Part shown: positions 50,266 to 59,420 of the stretch, in pieces
Layout: the number at the start of each line of letters is the position of its first letter
Position numbering within the stretch: position 1 is the stretch's first letter
NCBI RefSeq assembly: GCF_010692745.1
Contig: NZ_JAAHTB010000016.1
Coordinates: 1 to 64,000, forward strand
Length of the DNA stretch: 64,000 bases
Source: Methylobacterium sp. BTF04
GTDB taxonomy: Bacteria > Pseudomonadota > Alphaproteobacteria > Rhizobiales > Beijerinckiaceae
Direction: 5' to 3'
Position numbers and translations under genes: made by a program
Notes under the pieces: generated by a model
Told to the model about the DNA's origin: nothing
What the model saw: only the letters and a program-made list of their open reading frames with translations
Database searches by the model: none

Positions 50266-50535
50266 TCACTGACGCAGGGCGGGCGGCGGCATCGGTGCGT
50301 CTGGCGCCGGCGGCACCCGCTCCACCGGAATCCCCTCGGCGGGCGGGACCGCGATGGCATCGCCGCTGCGAATGGCCTCGGCCTCGTTGCGAGCGCCGGC
50401 GCGGCCTTCGGTACCACCCGGCGCGGTGGCGGATTCCATGCCGGCGGGCGCTCCGGTGCCTTGCGCGAAAGCGGGGCCTGCGAGCCCGGCCGCAAGGCCT
50501 GCGGCAACGAGGAGGCGGGTTCTGAGGCGGGTCAT
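50266..50535 (-). CDS. Small exported protein with the APAG/APGG-GRA motif (1)
   Basis: An 89-residue protein with signal peptide ending FAQ (about residue 25). The mature start GTGAPAGMESATAPGGTEGR is shared in pattern with two other small proteins in this window. The rest is proline-rich and disordered. No known domain. Function unknown; periplasmic or outer-layer location inferred. Confidence 0.65.
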   Translation of the reverse strand: MTRLRTRLLVAAGLAAGLAGPAFAQGTGAPAGMESATAPGGTEGRAGARNEAEAIRSGDAIAVPPAEGIPVERVPPAPDAPMPPPALRQ

Positions 50536-50577
50536 CGGCGTCGTCTCCAGAAGAGGGCGTTGGATTTGAAACGCGGA

Positions 50578-50802
50578 TCAGCGGTGTCGGCGGTGGTGCA
50601 TCATCCGGTGACGCTGGCGATGGTGCCGCATGGCGGCCCGCCCGCGCAGGCCGCCGGGGGCAGTGACGCGGGCCTGGCCAGCCGGTGCCGTCAGTGATTG
50701 TGCCCGGGCCGGCGCCGACGGGAGGAAAACGAACAGCCCGGCGGACAGAACGGCCGCCGCCAGAAGCCTCGCCGACAGGGCGGTGGCTGGGATACGATGC
50801 AT
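50578..50802 (-). CDS. Small exported protein with the APAG/APGG-GRA motif (2)
   Basis: A 74-residue protein with signal peptide ending ARAQ. Mature sequence SLTAPAGQARVTAPGGLRGR is followed by a His/Arg/Met-rich tail (RHHRQRHRMMHHRRHR) that could bind metal or nucleic acid. A GGAGG ribosome site lies 10 bases before ATG 50802; an in-frame GTG at 50808 is possible. It precedes the similar gene at 50266-50535 on the same strand. Confidence 0.65.
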   Translation of the reverse strand: MHRIPATALSARLLAAAVLSAGLFVFLPSAPARAQSLTAPAGQARVTAPGGLRGRAAMRHHRQRHRMMHHRRHR

Positions 50803-50871
50803 CGACACATGTCCTCCTGCGGGCTTTTCTGCCCCCAGCGAGCCCCGCAAGGCATATGCCGCCCGACGCCC

Positions 50872-52155
50872 TCAGGTTGCGTGCGGCCGCCCCGAAAGGC
50901 CGTCGGCGACGAGGCGCCGCAGGGTGGCGAGGAGGACTTGGGCGCCGGCCTCGATGTCCGCGGCGCTCGCGAACTCGTCCGGATGGTGGCTGACGCCGCC
51001 ACGGCAGCGCACGAACAGCATGGCGATGGGGGCGACGGGCGCGATCGCCATGCCGTCATGTCCGGCCCCGCTCGGCAGGCGGAACACCGGATACCCTTCG
51101 GCGACGATCCCCTCGGCGAGGCGCGCCATGAGGGCGGGGTCGCAGGGCGCGCTTGCCGCATCGTGGGTCACCACGCGCTCGAGGGTCAGGCCGCGCGCTT
51201 CTGCGATCTCGGAGAAGGTGACGGCGAGGTCGGCCAGCGCGATGCGGCGCTGGCGATCTTCGGGCGCCCGAAGGTCGAGGCTGAAGCCGACGCGGCCCGG
51301 GATGACGTTCACGGCGCCCGATGCGACCTGGATCGTCCCCACCGTGCCGACGAGGCCCGGCTCGGGCGTGCAACGCGCTTCCACCGCGAGGATGCAGGCG
51401 GCGGCGCCCGCGAGCGCGTCGCGCCGCCCCGCCATCGCCACGGTGCCGGCATGACCCGCTTCGCCGGTGAGCGTCACCGCCAGCCGGGTCGCTCCGCTGA
51501 TCGCCGTGACGAGACCGACGGGTAGCCCGGCCCGTTCGAGGGCCGGGCCCTGCTCGATATGCAGTTCGAGATAGGCCAGGATAGCGCCGGCCGGCCGCGC
51601 CGCCCTGCCGATCGCGGCCGGATCGAAACCGGCGGCGTGAAGGGCTTCCCGGACCGTGATCTCGTCCGCGTCGGTACGGTCGAGGACGTCGGGGGCGAGC
51701 GCGCCGGTGAGCGCCTGGCTGCCGATGAGGGTGGTGGCGAAGCGTGTGCCCTCTTCGTCGGCAAAGCCCACCACCTCGATGGCGAAGGGCAGCGTCACGC
51801 CCTCGCGCATCAGGGCCGCGACGCAGGCGATGCCAGTCACCACCCCGAGGGGACCGTCGAACCGCCCGGCATCGCGCACGGTGTCGAGATGCGACCCGAT
51901 CATCAGGGCCGGGCCGCCGGGGACGGGCCCCTCGATCCGGCCGATCACGTTGCCGACGGCATCGATCCGCGCGCTCATGCCGGCCTCGCGCATCCAGCCG
52001 AGGACGAGCGCACTGGCGCGCGCCTGTTCGGGGCTGAGGTAGACGCGGGTGATCGCCCCTGCCTCGGCGCTGATCGCCGCGAGGGCGTCGAGCCGTGCCA
52101 CGATGCGGGGGGCGAGCGCGTCCTGGGGCATGTCCTTCACCGGGATGTCGCTCAA
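50872..52155 (-). CDS. Allantoate amidohydrolase
   Basis: A 427-residue M20-family amidohydrolase. Metal-site motifs are MIGSHLDTVRDAGRFDG, GFADEEGTRF, ELHIEQGP and a C-terminal His in GVSHHPDEF. It splits allantoate to ureidoglycine or ureidoglycolate with release of ammonia and CO2. The related N-carbamoyl-amino-acid hydrolases share these motifs, but neighbouring uricase, UraD-UraH and PuuE support allantoate. Cytoplasmic. Confidence 0.87.
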   Translation of the reverse strand: MSDIPVKDMPQDALAPRIVARLDALAAISAEAGAITRVYLSPEQARASALVLGWMREAGMSARIDAVGNVIGRIEGPVPGGPALMIGSHLDTVRDAGRFDGPLGVVTGIACVAALMREGVTLPFAIEVVGFADEEGTRFATTLIGSQALTGALAPDVLDRTDADEITVREALHAAGFDPAAIGRAARPAGAILAYLELHIEQGPALERAGLPVGLVTAISGATRLAVTLTGEAGHAGTVAMAGRRDALAGAAACILAVEARCTPEPGLVGTVGTIQVASGAVNVIPGRVGFSLDLRAPEDRQRRIALADLAVTFSEIAEARGLTLERVVTHDAASAPCDPALMARLAEGIVAEGYPVFRLPSGAGHDGMAIAPVAPIAMLFVRCRGGVSHHPDEFASAADIEAGAQVLLATLRRLVADGLSGRPHAT

Positions 52156-52276
52156 GGGTTGCTTTTCCGTATTCAGGTTCGGCCCGCGCGGGGTGCGCCC
52201 TCACTCTATCGTGCCCGTCCGGACGAGGAAATCGTCCGGCTCAGGCCGGCTCCCGGTCGAGGATCCCGAATGCGTC

Positions 52277-53158
52277 TCAACTGCCGCGATAGGTCTGGTA
52301 GCTCCATGGGCTCGCAACCAGCGGGACGTGGTAATGCCCCTCCGGATCGGCGATTCCGAACCGGATCGCGACGATGTCGAGAAAGGGCGGTTCCGGCAGG
52401 CCCGGATGCGTGGCGCGGAAATGGTCGCCGATGTGGAAGCGCAGTTCGTAGGCCCCGATCGGGACCGGGCGCCCGCCGATGAGCGGCGCGTCGGTGCGCC
52501 CGTCCGCGTTGGTGACGGCGCGCGCCACCACGACGGCGTGGGTGTCGGAGACCCATTCGAGGAGCGTGACGGCGATGCCGGCCGCCGGGCGTCCCGCCAC
52601 CGTGTCGAGGACGTGGGTGGACAGGCGCCCCGTGGTCTTCAGCCCGCCCTCCCCCGTCACCAGCGCGTCGAGGCGGATCGCGGCGATCCGGAAGACTTCC
52701 GCGAGGGCCGTCGCCCGCTCCGTGGCCGGATCGGAGGCGAGGCGGGCCTCGAAGGTGGACAGCAGCGAGGCGCGGCCGTGGCGCTTGACGCACAGGATGA
52801 AGGGCAGTCCGAACCGGTCGCGATAGGCCGCGTTCAGGGCCTCGAACCGGGCATATTCGGCTTCCGAAAGCCGATCGAGGCCGGCGGCCGCCTGCTCGGC
52901 GATGGAATCGAGGGCGATGGCGCCATCGCGGGCGGCGCGCCCGGCCAGCTCGGGATGGTTCGCCAGCAGGGCGTGCCGGTCGGCGTCCGAGGCGGCCTCC
53001 ACCGCGGCTCGCATCGCCTCGGCCAGGGCCGCGACGGTGGCGAACGGGCGCGCCTCCACCGCACGTTCGGCGACCCAGGGCGCATGCTCGAACACACCGC
53101 CGAGGGCTGCGACGAAATCGGGACGCGAGGCCTCGTTCAGGGCGGCGAGGGACGGCAT
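52277..53158 (-). CDS. OHCU decarboxylase / HIU hydrolase fusion (UraD-UraH)
   Basis: A 293-residue fusion. Residues 1-165 are OHCU decarboxylase (NHPELAGRA and YRDRFGLPFILCVK). Residues about 175-293 are 5-hydroxyisourate hydrolase, with LSTHVLDTVAGRPAAG at its start and the C-terminal YRGS tetrapeptide that marks the family. The chemical order is the reverse of the domain order: hydrolase acts first. It turns the uricase product to S-allantoin. The start at 53158 gives the natural N-terminus MPSLAALN. Confidence 0.93.
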   Translation of the reverse strand: MPSLAALNEASRPDFVAALGGVFEHAPWVAERAVEARPFATVAALAEAMRAAVEAASDADRHALLANHPELAGRAARDGAIALDSIAEQAAAGLDRLSEAEYARFEALNAAYRDRFGLPFILCVKRHGRASLLSTFEARLASDPATERATALAEVFRIAAIRLDALVTGEGGLKTTGRLSTHVLDTVAGRPAAGIAVTLLEWVSDTHAVVVARAVTNADGRTDAPLIGGRPVPIGAYELRFHIGDHFRATHPGLPEPPFLDIVAIRFGIADPEGHYHVPLVASPWSYQTYRGS

Positions 53159-53282
53159 GCTGAGCCTTCTCCGGTGATCGGGGACGCGATCTCCTGCCAT
53201 AGCAGGCAACGGGCCAGATCACGCCCCTCGCCCGCGCGGGCCCGGGCCGGTATGGTCGGGCTCCAGCGAGGCTCCAAGCGAC

Positions 53283-53672
53283 ATGATCCAGAAGACCCAC
53301 CTTTCTCCCGACGCGACCATCGCCGACGTGGTGGCCGATCTGGAGGACGCCGAGGAATACCTCCGCCGGGTGCTCGGCAACATGCGCTTCTGCCAGAAGC
53401 GGCATGGCGACGCCCACCTGCGCATCGGCGTCACCGGCAAGCGTAATCCGGGAAAGGGCCTCGCCCCGTCCTACCGCATCGACTATTCGGCGGCCGCCGT
53501 CGATGGGGCCGCGCCGGAACTGGCGATCTACAACGGGTTCGGCGGCACCTCGCACAGCGCCTTCACCCCCACCAACGTCCGCGAGACCAACTGGAGCCGC
53601 GGCCACGCGACGATCCAGGAGGTGCAGAAGCTCTATGACGCCCTGCGCCGCCCGAAGGCGAGCGCGTCCTAG
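53283..53672 (+). CDS. Hypothetical protein in the urate cluster
   Basis: A 129-residue soluble protein that I do not recognise. It has an acidic start (DVVADLEDAEEYLRRVLG), a basic loop (RIGVTGKRNPGKGLAPSYR) and an aromatic/Asn-rich middle (YNGFGGTSHSAFTPTNVRET). Codon use is typical of the chromosome. It is divergent from the UraD-UraH gene and 36 bases before the sigma-54 promoter of the permease gene. A role in purine use is only a guess from place. Confidence 0.65.
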   Translation: MIQKTHLSPDATIADVVADLEDAEEYLRRVLGNMRFCQKRHGDAHLRIGVTGKRNPGKGLAPSYRIDYSAAAVDGAAPELAIYNGFGGTSHSAFTPTNVRETNWSRGHATIQEVQKLYDALRRPKASAS

Positions 53673-53708
53673 AGGTCCCGTCCAAGCTGCGTACCGGCCC
53701 GCGAGGGC

Positions 53709-53724
53709 TGGCACGTCGTTTGCG
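53709..53724 (+). promoter_or_regulatory. Sigma-54 promoter
   Basis: TGGCACGTCGTTTGCG matches the consensus TGGCACG-n4-TTGC at every fixed position, with correct GG-GC spacing. It lies 50 bases before the permease GTG start. RpoN/NtrC control of the permease-uricase unit is the direct inference. Confidence 0.8.
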
Positions 53725-53774
53725 GCGTCGGCGCCGTAGGACCGTTGCCGGTTCGAACGACGAGGGGTCGACGC

Positions 53775-55184
53775 GTGGATCATCGCTCTCCCAGCCAAGC
53801 GGCCGATCCGCATCCGGGCGGCGTTCCTACCGATGACGGGCCAGCCACCGCCCCCGTGGCCAAGGTCGCACCCGCCGCCCTCGGCCTCCTCGGATTGCAG
53901 CACGTTCTGGTGATGTATGCCGGTGCCGTGGCGGTGCCGCTCATCGTCGGGCGCGCGCTCAAGCTCTCACCCGAACAGGTCGCCTTGCTGGTGAGCGCCG
54001 ACCTGTTCGCCTGCGGCCTCGCGACCCTCGTCCAGAGCTGGGGCCTGCCGGGCATCGGCATCCGCATGCCGGTGATGATGGGCGTCACCTTCGCGGCGGT
54101 CACGCCGATGATCGCCATGGGCACCAACCCCGCGCTCGGTCTCGCCGGCATCTACGGCGCGGTGATCGTCGCCGGGCTGTTCGCCCTCATCGCCGCGCCC
54201 CTCGTCGGGCGCCTGCTGCCCCTGTTCCCGCCGGTGGTGACCGGTACCGTGATCCTCGTCATCGGGATCTCGCTGATGCGGGTAGGGGTGAACTGGGCGG
54301 CCGGCGGCATCGGCAACCCGAATTACGGGGCGCTGCTGTACCTCGGCATCGCGCTGTTCGTCCTCCTCGTGATTCTGTCCCTCACCCGCTACAGCCGCGG
54401 CTTCGTCGCCTCCGCTTCGGTGCTCATCGGCATCGTGGTCGGCATGGTGGTCGCCGGGTTCTTCGGCCTCGTCGACCTGTCGCGCGTCGCCTCCGCCCCG
54501 TGGTTCGATGTGGTCCGACCCTTCGCCTTCGGCTGGCCGAAATTCGATCTCGTGGCCGGCCTGACCCTGTGCCTCGTGATGGTGGTGGTGATGATCGAAT
54601 CCACCGGCATGTTCCTGGCGCTGGCCGAAATCACCGGCGAGACCGTGGATGAGAAGCGCCTGGTTCGGGGCCTGCGCGCCGATGGCCTCGGCACGGTGCT
54701 GGGCGGCGTGTTCAACACCTTCCCGTACACCTCGTTCTCGCAGAATATCGGCCTCGTCGGCGTCACCGGCATCCGCTCGCGCTACGTCACCGTGGTCGGC
54801 GGCTTCGTGATGCTGGGGCTCGGGCTGGTGCCGAAGCTCGCCGCTTTGGTGGAAGCGGTGCCGCAATGCGTGCTCGGCGGCGCCGGGCTCGTGATGTTCG
54901 GGATGGTGGCGGCCACTGGTGCGCGCATCCTCGGCGCGGTGGATTTCGCCGGCAACCGCAACAATCTGTTCGTCGTCGCCGTCTCCGTCGGCTTTGGTCT
55001 GATCCCCCTGGTGGCACCGGCCTTCTTCAAGCAGATGCCGGACGTTCTGCACCCGCTGCTCGAATCCGGCATCCTGCTGGCCGCTTTGTCGTCCGTGGCG
55101 CTCAACCTCTTCTTCAACGGACTCGGCAGCGCCGACAGCGCTCGCGCCGAGGCCACACGCCTCGCCCACGCCGCCGAGGCGTGA
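53775..55184 (+). CDS. NCS2 urate/xanthine permease
   Basis: A 469-residue membrane protein with 12 to 14 segments, of the NAT/NCS2 family. The signature QNIGLVGVTGIRSRYV (variant of QNxGxxxxT) is near residue 330. GTG at 53775 is preferred as start because GAGGGG lies 7 bases before it; a TTG further up is in frame but lacks a site. It stands 28 bases before uricase, so urate is the likely cargo, with xanthine possible. Confidence 0.9.
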   Translation: MDHRSPSQAADPHPGGVPTDDGPATAPVAKVAPAALGLLGLQHVLVMYAGAVAVPLIVGRALKLSPEQVALLVSADLFACGLATLVQSWGLPGIGIRMPVMMGVTFAAVTPMIAMGTNPALGLAGIYGAVIVAGLFALIAAPLVGRLLPLFPPVVTGTVILVIGISLMRVGVNWAAGGIGNPNYGALLYLGIALFVLLVILSLTRYSRGFVASASVLIGIVVGMVVAGFFGLVDLSRVASAPWFDVVRPFAFGWPKFDLVAGLTLCLVMVVVMIESTGMFLALAEITGETVDEKRLVRGLRADGLGTVLGGVFNTFPYTSFSQNIGLVGVTGIRSRYVTVVGGFVMLGLGLVPKLAALVEAVPQCVLGGAGLVMFGMVAATGARILGAVDFAGNRNNLFVVAVSVGFGLIPLVAPAFFKQMPDVLHPLLESGILLAALSSVALNLFFNGLGSADSARAEATRLAHAAEA

Positions 55185-55212
55185 CCGGCACAACACGGGG
55201 AGACACCCAATC

Positions 55213-56055
55213 ATGGCCCTGACGACGGGAAGCTACGGCAAGGGCCGCGTCCGCGTTCTGCGGCTGGCGCGCGGCGGCGACCACCACACCGTGCGGGAGC
55301 TGACCGTGAAGGTGATGCTGGAGGGCGATTTTTCCGCGGCCTGGACCAGCGGAGACAACCGCACGGTCATCGCCACCGACAGCATCAAGAATATCGTCAA
55401 CATCACCGCAGCCAAGCACGTCGAGGCGGGCAACGAGGCCTTCGTCGGTCACGTCGCGGCGCTGTTCCTGGAACGCTATGCCCAGGTGAGCGCCGTCACC
55501 GTGGAGGCGCTGGAGACCCGCTGGCTGCGCCGGACCATCGGCGGCGCCCCGCACGCCCACACCTTCACCCTCGACGGCAACGGCCAACCGTTCGTCCGGG
55601 TGGCGGCGGATCGCGGCGGTTCGGTGCTGCAATCGGGCCTGCGGGGCTACACCCTGATGAAGACCACCGCCTCGGGATGGGTGGATTTCGTCGACGACGA
55701 ATATCGCACCCTGCCCGATACCTCCGACCGGATCTGCGCCACCAGCATGGACGCGACCTGGACCTGGGCTATGGCGCCGGCCGACTACGACGAGGCCAAC
55801 GCGCGCGTCCTCGACACGCTGATCACGGTGTTCGGCACCACCTACAGCGCTGGCGTTCAGGACAGCATGTTCCGGATGGGTGAGGCGGTGCTCGGCGCCT
55901 TGCCCGAGATCGCCGAGATCGGGTTCGCCATGCCCAACAAGCACTACATCCCGATGAATCTGACGGCCTTCGGGATCGCCAACGACGGCAGCGTCTTCCT
56001 GCCCACGGACGATCCGCACGGGCAGATCGAGGCCACCATCGGCCGCACCGGCTGA
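55213..56055 (+). CDS. Urate oxidase (factor-independent urate hydroxylase)
   Basis: A 280-residue T-fold enzyme that oxidises urate to 5-hydroxyisourate with O2 and no cofactor. Conserved parts are GDNRTVIATDSIKNIVN (with the active Thr), RTLPDTSDRICATSM, and NKHYIPMNLTAFGI near the end. Co-transcribed with the permease. The product passes to the UraD-UraH fusion encoded 2 kb upstream. Confidence 0.94.
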   Translation: MALTTGSYGKGRVRVLRLARGGDHHTVRELTVKVMLEGDFSAAWTSGDNRTVIATDSIKNIVNITAAKHVEAGNEAFVGHVAALFLERYAQVSAVTVEALETRWLRRTIGGAPHAHTFTLDGNGQPFVRVAADRGGSVLQSGLRGYTLMKTTASGWVDFVDDEYRTLPDTSDRICATSMDATWTWAMAPADYDEANARVLDTLITVFGTTYSAGVQDSMFRMGEAVLGALPEIAEIGFAMPNKHYIPMNLTAFGIANDGSVFLPTDDPHGQIEATIGRTG

Positions 56056-56470
56056 GTTCCAAGCCGGCGCAAGATCAGATCGTGCGCGGGGCGTCCGTCA
56101 TCTTGGCACTGCGCGCTGTCCCCTTGCGCCAACTCTTGAGCCGGTTTCCAAATCTTTACCATCGCTCGTCGACGGGTGGAGGACCTCGGGGAAGGCGCGT
56201 GCTGCGGCGCACAAGGCTTGCCGCGCTTGTCGGCCTCCGTTTTTCTGCCTAAGACAGTGGCGTTTTTATAAGTATTTGATTTTATGTAATTATCTACAAT
56301 GCCGAACGCGCTAAATTATGAATAGGCCTTATTTTTAGGCACGCACCGATGCTATGTCATAGCTCCCTTGCACAGGGTGGCGGCAATGTGTGTTGTTTTT
56401 TAAAGCATAGGGGCTCAATTCGACATCACACGGTTGGATTTCGCGACACGTCGCACCGACCAGATCGAAT
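56056..56470. other. AT-rich intergenic region
   Basis: About 415 bases with no gene seen. The 56250-56410 part is markedly AT-rich for this genome and includes the 13-base palindrome GCTATGTCATAGC (56351-56363), a candidate regulator site before the small exported gene. Confidence 0.5.
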
Positions 56471-56482
56471 GTGGAGTTTCCG

Positions 56483-56776
56483 ATGATCGTCCGTATCGCA
56501 ACGCACTCTATCGCCCTCGCCTTCGGTGTGCTGGCGACCGCCGGCATCGCCAGCGTCCTCGGGTTCTCGGTGACGCCCGCGATGGCCCAGAGCTACACCG
56601 CCCCGGCCGGCATCCCCGCGGCGGTCGCTCCGGGCGGCCTCGAAGGCCGCGCTGCCGGCGTGAACCGGTTCGATGCCACGTCCGGTCGTGGTGCCGTCTT
56701 CGCCCCGCGCACGGGCGACGCACGGGAGATCACCACCGGTTCGGTGCGCCGCTCCAGCGCGAAGACCGCCTGGTAA
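56483..56776 (+). CDS. Small exported protein with the APAG/APGG-GRA motif (3)
   Basis: A 97-residue protein with signal peptide ending PAMAQ (about residue 35). The mature start SYTAPAGIPAAVAPGGLEGR repeats the motif of the two genes near 50.5 kb. The rest is Gly/Arg/Ser-rich without a known domain. GGAG lies 8 bases before ATG 56483; a GTG four codons upstream is in frame. It is a single-gene unit with its own strong terminator and AT-rich promoter region, which suggests high expression. Confidence 0.75.
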   Translation: MIVRIATHSIALAFGVLATAGIASVLGFSVTPAMAQSYTAPAGIPAAVAPGGLEGRAAGVNRFDATSGRGAVFAPRTGDAREITTGSVRRSSAKTAW

Positions 56777-56800
56777 TTGCCGAACAGCATTCCGTGATGG

Positions 56801-56835
56801 AAAAGGCCGGCGCCCATCAGGGCGCCGGCCTTTTT
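56801..56835 (+). terminator. Rho-independent terminator
   Basis: An 11-bp GC stem (56805-56815 with 56820-56830), extended by A-T pairs, has a 4-base loop and five T at 56831-56835. The flanking A run allows use from the minus-strand rut operon as well. Confidence 0.95.
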
Positions 56836-56860
56836 CGTGCCCAATGCTCAGACTCCGCGA

Positions 56861-57391
56861 TCAGGCGGCAGCCTCGCGCGGGACCGCCGCCGCGAGCGGC
56901 AGCGTGTGGTAGCGCCGATCGGCATAGAGCAGCCCATCGCCGTCGCCGGCCTCGGCCAGCGCGACCACCTCGCAGAACAGCACGTCGTGGGTGGCCACCG
57001 CATGCCGCCCGACGATGCGGCAATCGAAGGCGATGAGCGCCCCATCGAGAACCGGAGCCCCGGTGACCAGGCGATGCCAGGCGGCGGTGGCGAAGCGCTC
57101 GTCCATCGGGATCCGTCCGCCGAAGGCACTGGCGACGTCGGTCTGATGCGCGCCCAGCGTGTTGATGCACAGGGTGTCGTTGGCGCTCACCGCGGCATAG
57201 GCCGACGAGCTGCGGTTGATGCAGACGAGGAGGGTCGGCGGTCCGTCGCTGACGCTGCACACCGCCGATGCCGTGAAGCCAGAGCGCCCCCCCGGCCCGT
57301 CCGTGGTCACGAGATGCACGGCGCTGGCGATCTGCGCCATGGCGGCGCGGTAGGCACCGGCTTCGACCGGCATCATCTCAGGTTCGGTCAT
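56861..57391 (-). CDS. rutF: NADH:FMN oxidoreductase RutF
   Basis: A 176-residue flavin reductase of the RutF/HpaC type that supplies reduced FMN to RutA. Motifs: [21 protein letters not shown] near residue 24 (in brief, [13 protein letters not shown]) and [12 protein letters not shown]. Last gene of rutABCDF. The terminator at 56801 can close the operon. Confidence 0.9.
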   Translation of the reverse strand: MTEPEMMPVEAGAYRAAMAQIASAVHLVTTDGPGGRSGFTASAVCSVSDGPPTLLVCINRSSSAYAAVSANDTLCINTLGAHQTDVASAFGGRIPMDERFATAAWHRLVTGAPVLDGALIAFDCRIVGRHAVATHDVLFCEVVALAEAGDGDGLLYADRRYHTLPLAAAVPREAAA

Positions 57392-57413
57392 GCCGGGCCT
57401 TTGTCTCTCAGCT

Positions 57414-58190
57414 CTATCGATCGAGGAACGCGAGCAGCGTCCGGTTGAAGGCGTCCGCCTGTGTCACGCTGTGCGCGTGGCCCCCGCTCGGCATGCGGTC
57501 GAGCGTTGCGTTCGGCAAACCCGCCGCGAGGCGTTCCGAACACAGATAGGGCACCAGGACGTCGTCGTCCGCCGCCATCACCAGGGTTTCGGTGGCGATG
57601 CTCCTGAGATGGGGTGTGAGGTCGAACCCTTCCAGCGCCGCGATCCGCGCCAGCACGTTGGACGACCCCGGAAAATGCGCCAGCGCATGGGCCTCGTCGG
57701 CGGCCACCCGCTCCGCGTTCTCCGACAGCCAGGGCGCCGGATACAGGAAGATCGCCTGCGCCTTGACGTAGGCTTCCGCACCGACCTGCGTAAGCAGAGC
57801 CTTGCGGGCGGAAAAGCAACGCCGCGTCGCCGAATCCGCACGGGCCCATCCGTTGACCACCACGAGGCGTTCGACACGCTCGGGATCGGTGCGGGCGAGT
57901 TCGAGGCTGATCAGGCCGCCGAGCGCGTGGCCGACGATGGCGCAGGTGCCGGTGTCGCTCGCATTCATCACGGCGAGCAGGTCGCGCGCCATCGCGGTGA
58001 TGTCGTGCCCCGGCTCCAGCGTGTCCGGCGAGCGCCCGGTGCCGCGATGATCGTAGGTGACGACGCGGAAGCGCTCGCCCAGGGCGTCCATCTGCGGTGC
58101 GAAATAGCTGCTCGACCCGCCGAGTCCCGGCGACAGCAGGACTGTCCGGGTGCCCGCGCCCCGGACCGCGTGGTGGATCGGCGCGGCCAT
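57414..58190 (-). CDS. rutD: Aminoacrylate hydrolase RutD
   Basis: A 258-residue alpha/beta hydrolase. It speeds breakdown of aminoacrylate to malonic semialdehyde. Motifs: [25 protein letters not shown], and the nucleophile region GHALGG, where Ser is replaced by Ala: G-H-A-L-G. The His near the end is in GGHAHSVTQ. The start at 58190 is 2 bases after rutC. Loss of the usual nucleophile Ser is notable, but some RutD relatives tolerate it. Confidence 0.87.
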   Translation of the reverse strand: MAAPIHHAVRGAGTRTVLLSPGLGGSSSYFAPQMDALGERFRVVTYDHRGTGRSPDTLEPGHDITAMARDLLAVMNASDTGTCAIVGHALGGLISLELARTDPERVERLVVVNGWARADSATRRCFSARKALLTQVGAEAYVKAQAIFLYPAPWLSENAERVAADEAHALAHFPGSSNVLARIAALEGFDLTPHLRSIATETLVMAADDDVLVPYLCSERLAAGLPNATLDRMPSGGHAHSVTQADAFNRTLLAFLDR

Positions 58191-58192
58191 GC

Positions 58193-58582
58193 TCAGACCT
58201 TGTCCAGATGGGCGATGGTGGCGATCTCCACCAGGGCGTCGGGCTTCACCAGGCCACACTGGATACAGTAGCGCGCCGGCTTCTCGCCGGGGAAGTATTC
58301 GGCATAGACCGCGTTGATCGCGGCGTAGTCGGCCCAATCCTTGAGGAAGACGTGGTTGAAGGTCACGTCGTCCATGGTGCCGCCCGCGGCGGTGACGACG
58401 CCCTTGATCGTCTCTAGAACGTGCCGGGTCTGCGCGGTGGCGTCGCCGATATGGACGACGTTGGCCTCCGCATCGAGCGGCAGCGTGCCCGAGACGTAGA
58501 GCACGCCGTCGGCCAGCGTACCGGGAACGTAGGGCGCCAGCGGCTTGCCGGTGCCGGGCGGGATCACGACGGTTTTGGGCAT
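58193..58582 (-). CDS. rutC: Aminoacrylate peracid reductase RutC (RidA family)
   Basis: A 129-residue YjgF/RidA-fold protein. [19 protein letters not shown] and [20 protein letters not shown] are the family signature parts, the latter including the conserved Arg. It acts on aminoacrylate intermediates in uracil breakdown. A start at 58582 gives the typical length. Confidence 0.92.
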   Translation of the reverse strand: MPKTVVIPPGTGKPLAPYVPGTLADGVLYVSGTLPLDAEANVVHIGDATAQTRHVLETIKGVVTAAGGTMDDVTFNHVFLKDWADYAAINAVYAEYFPGEKPARYCIQCGLVKPDALVEIATIAHLDKV

Positions 58583-58682
58583 GCTGTACGTTTCCTCTCG
58601 GTCTGTGCGAACTGCGAACGGGAAACTGCCGGCCTCAGTCCGGCGCTCCGGGACGACCGAAGCGTGATGCTCCGCCAGAGCG

Positions 58683-59420
58683 TCATTCCGCCGCCATGGC
58701 GTCTCGTCCATTCAAAGCCGCTTCGAACGCGGCCACGTCCGAGACCCAGCCGAAGAAGGTCTCGATGTTGGCGAGCGCCCCGGCCTGCAGGGCGGGCGGG
58801 CCGGCCTGATGGGTCGCGTCGGCGAGGACGATGCCGAAATATTCGAGGAAGAAGCCGTCGCGCAGGGTCGATTCCACGCAGACGTTGGTGGCGATGCCGG
58901 TGAAGACCAGCGTGCGGATGCCACGGGCCCGCAACGTGCTGTCGAGGGCGGTGTTATAGAAGCCGCTGTAGCGGGGTTTCGGCATGACGATGTCGCCGGG
59001 TTCCGGCGTCAGCGCGTCGACGAGGGCGTAGTCCCAGGTCCCCTTGGCGAGCAGGGTGCCGGTGAGGGCGGGCCGCTTGCGCATGGTCTTGAGGGCGTTC
59101 GACTTGTGCCAGTTCGGCGAGCCGGGGCCGCCGGCCTCGACATAGTCGGAATCCCAGCCGTTCTGGAGCCAGATGATGGTGAGGCCAGCCGTACGCGCAG
59201 CCGTCACTGCGCGGGCGATCCGCTCGACCACCGGCCCGGTGGCCGAGACGTCGAAGCCAGCGAGATCGAGATAGCCGCCCTTGGTGGTGTAGGCGTTCTG
59301 CATGTCGACGACGATGAGCGCGGTGGCGCCGGCATCGAAGGCGATGGGCTCCGGCGCGGCCGGCAGGGTGATGGCGCCGTGGCGGCCTTGCGGATCGTGA
59401 TAGCCTGCGGGCGTGTCCAT
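58683..59420 (-). CDS. rutB: Ureidoacrylate amidohydrolase RutB
   Basis: A 245-residue isochorismatase-fold hydrolase that cleaves ureidoacrylate to carbamate and aminoacrylate. Triad: Asp39 in [16 protein letters not shown], Lys148 in MPKPRYSGF, Cys181 in ATNVCVEST. The start overlaps the rutA stop by one base (TGATG). Confidence 0.94.
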   Translation of the reverse strand: MDTPAGYHDPQGRHGAITLPAAPEPIAFDAGATALIVVDMQNAYTTKGGYLDLAGFDVSATGPVVERIARAVTAARTAGLTIIWLQNGWDSDYVEAGGPGSPNWHKSNALKTMRKRPALTGTLLAKGTWDYALVDALTPEPGDIVMPKPRYSGFYNTALDSTLRARGIRTLVFTGIATNVCVESTLRDGFFLEYFGIVLADATHQAGPPALQAGALANIETFFGWVSDVAAFEAALNGRDAMAAE

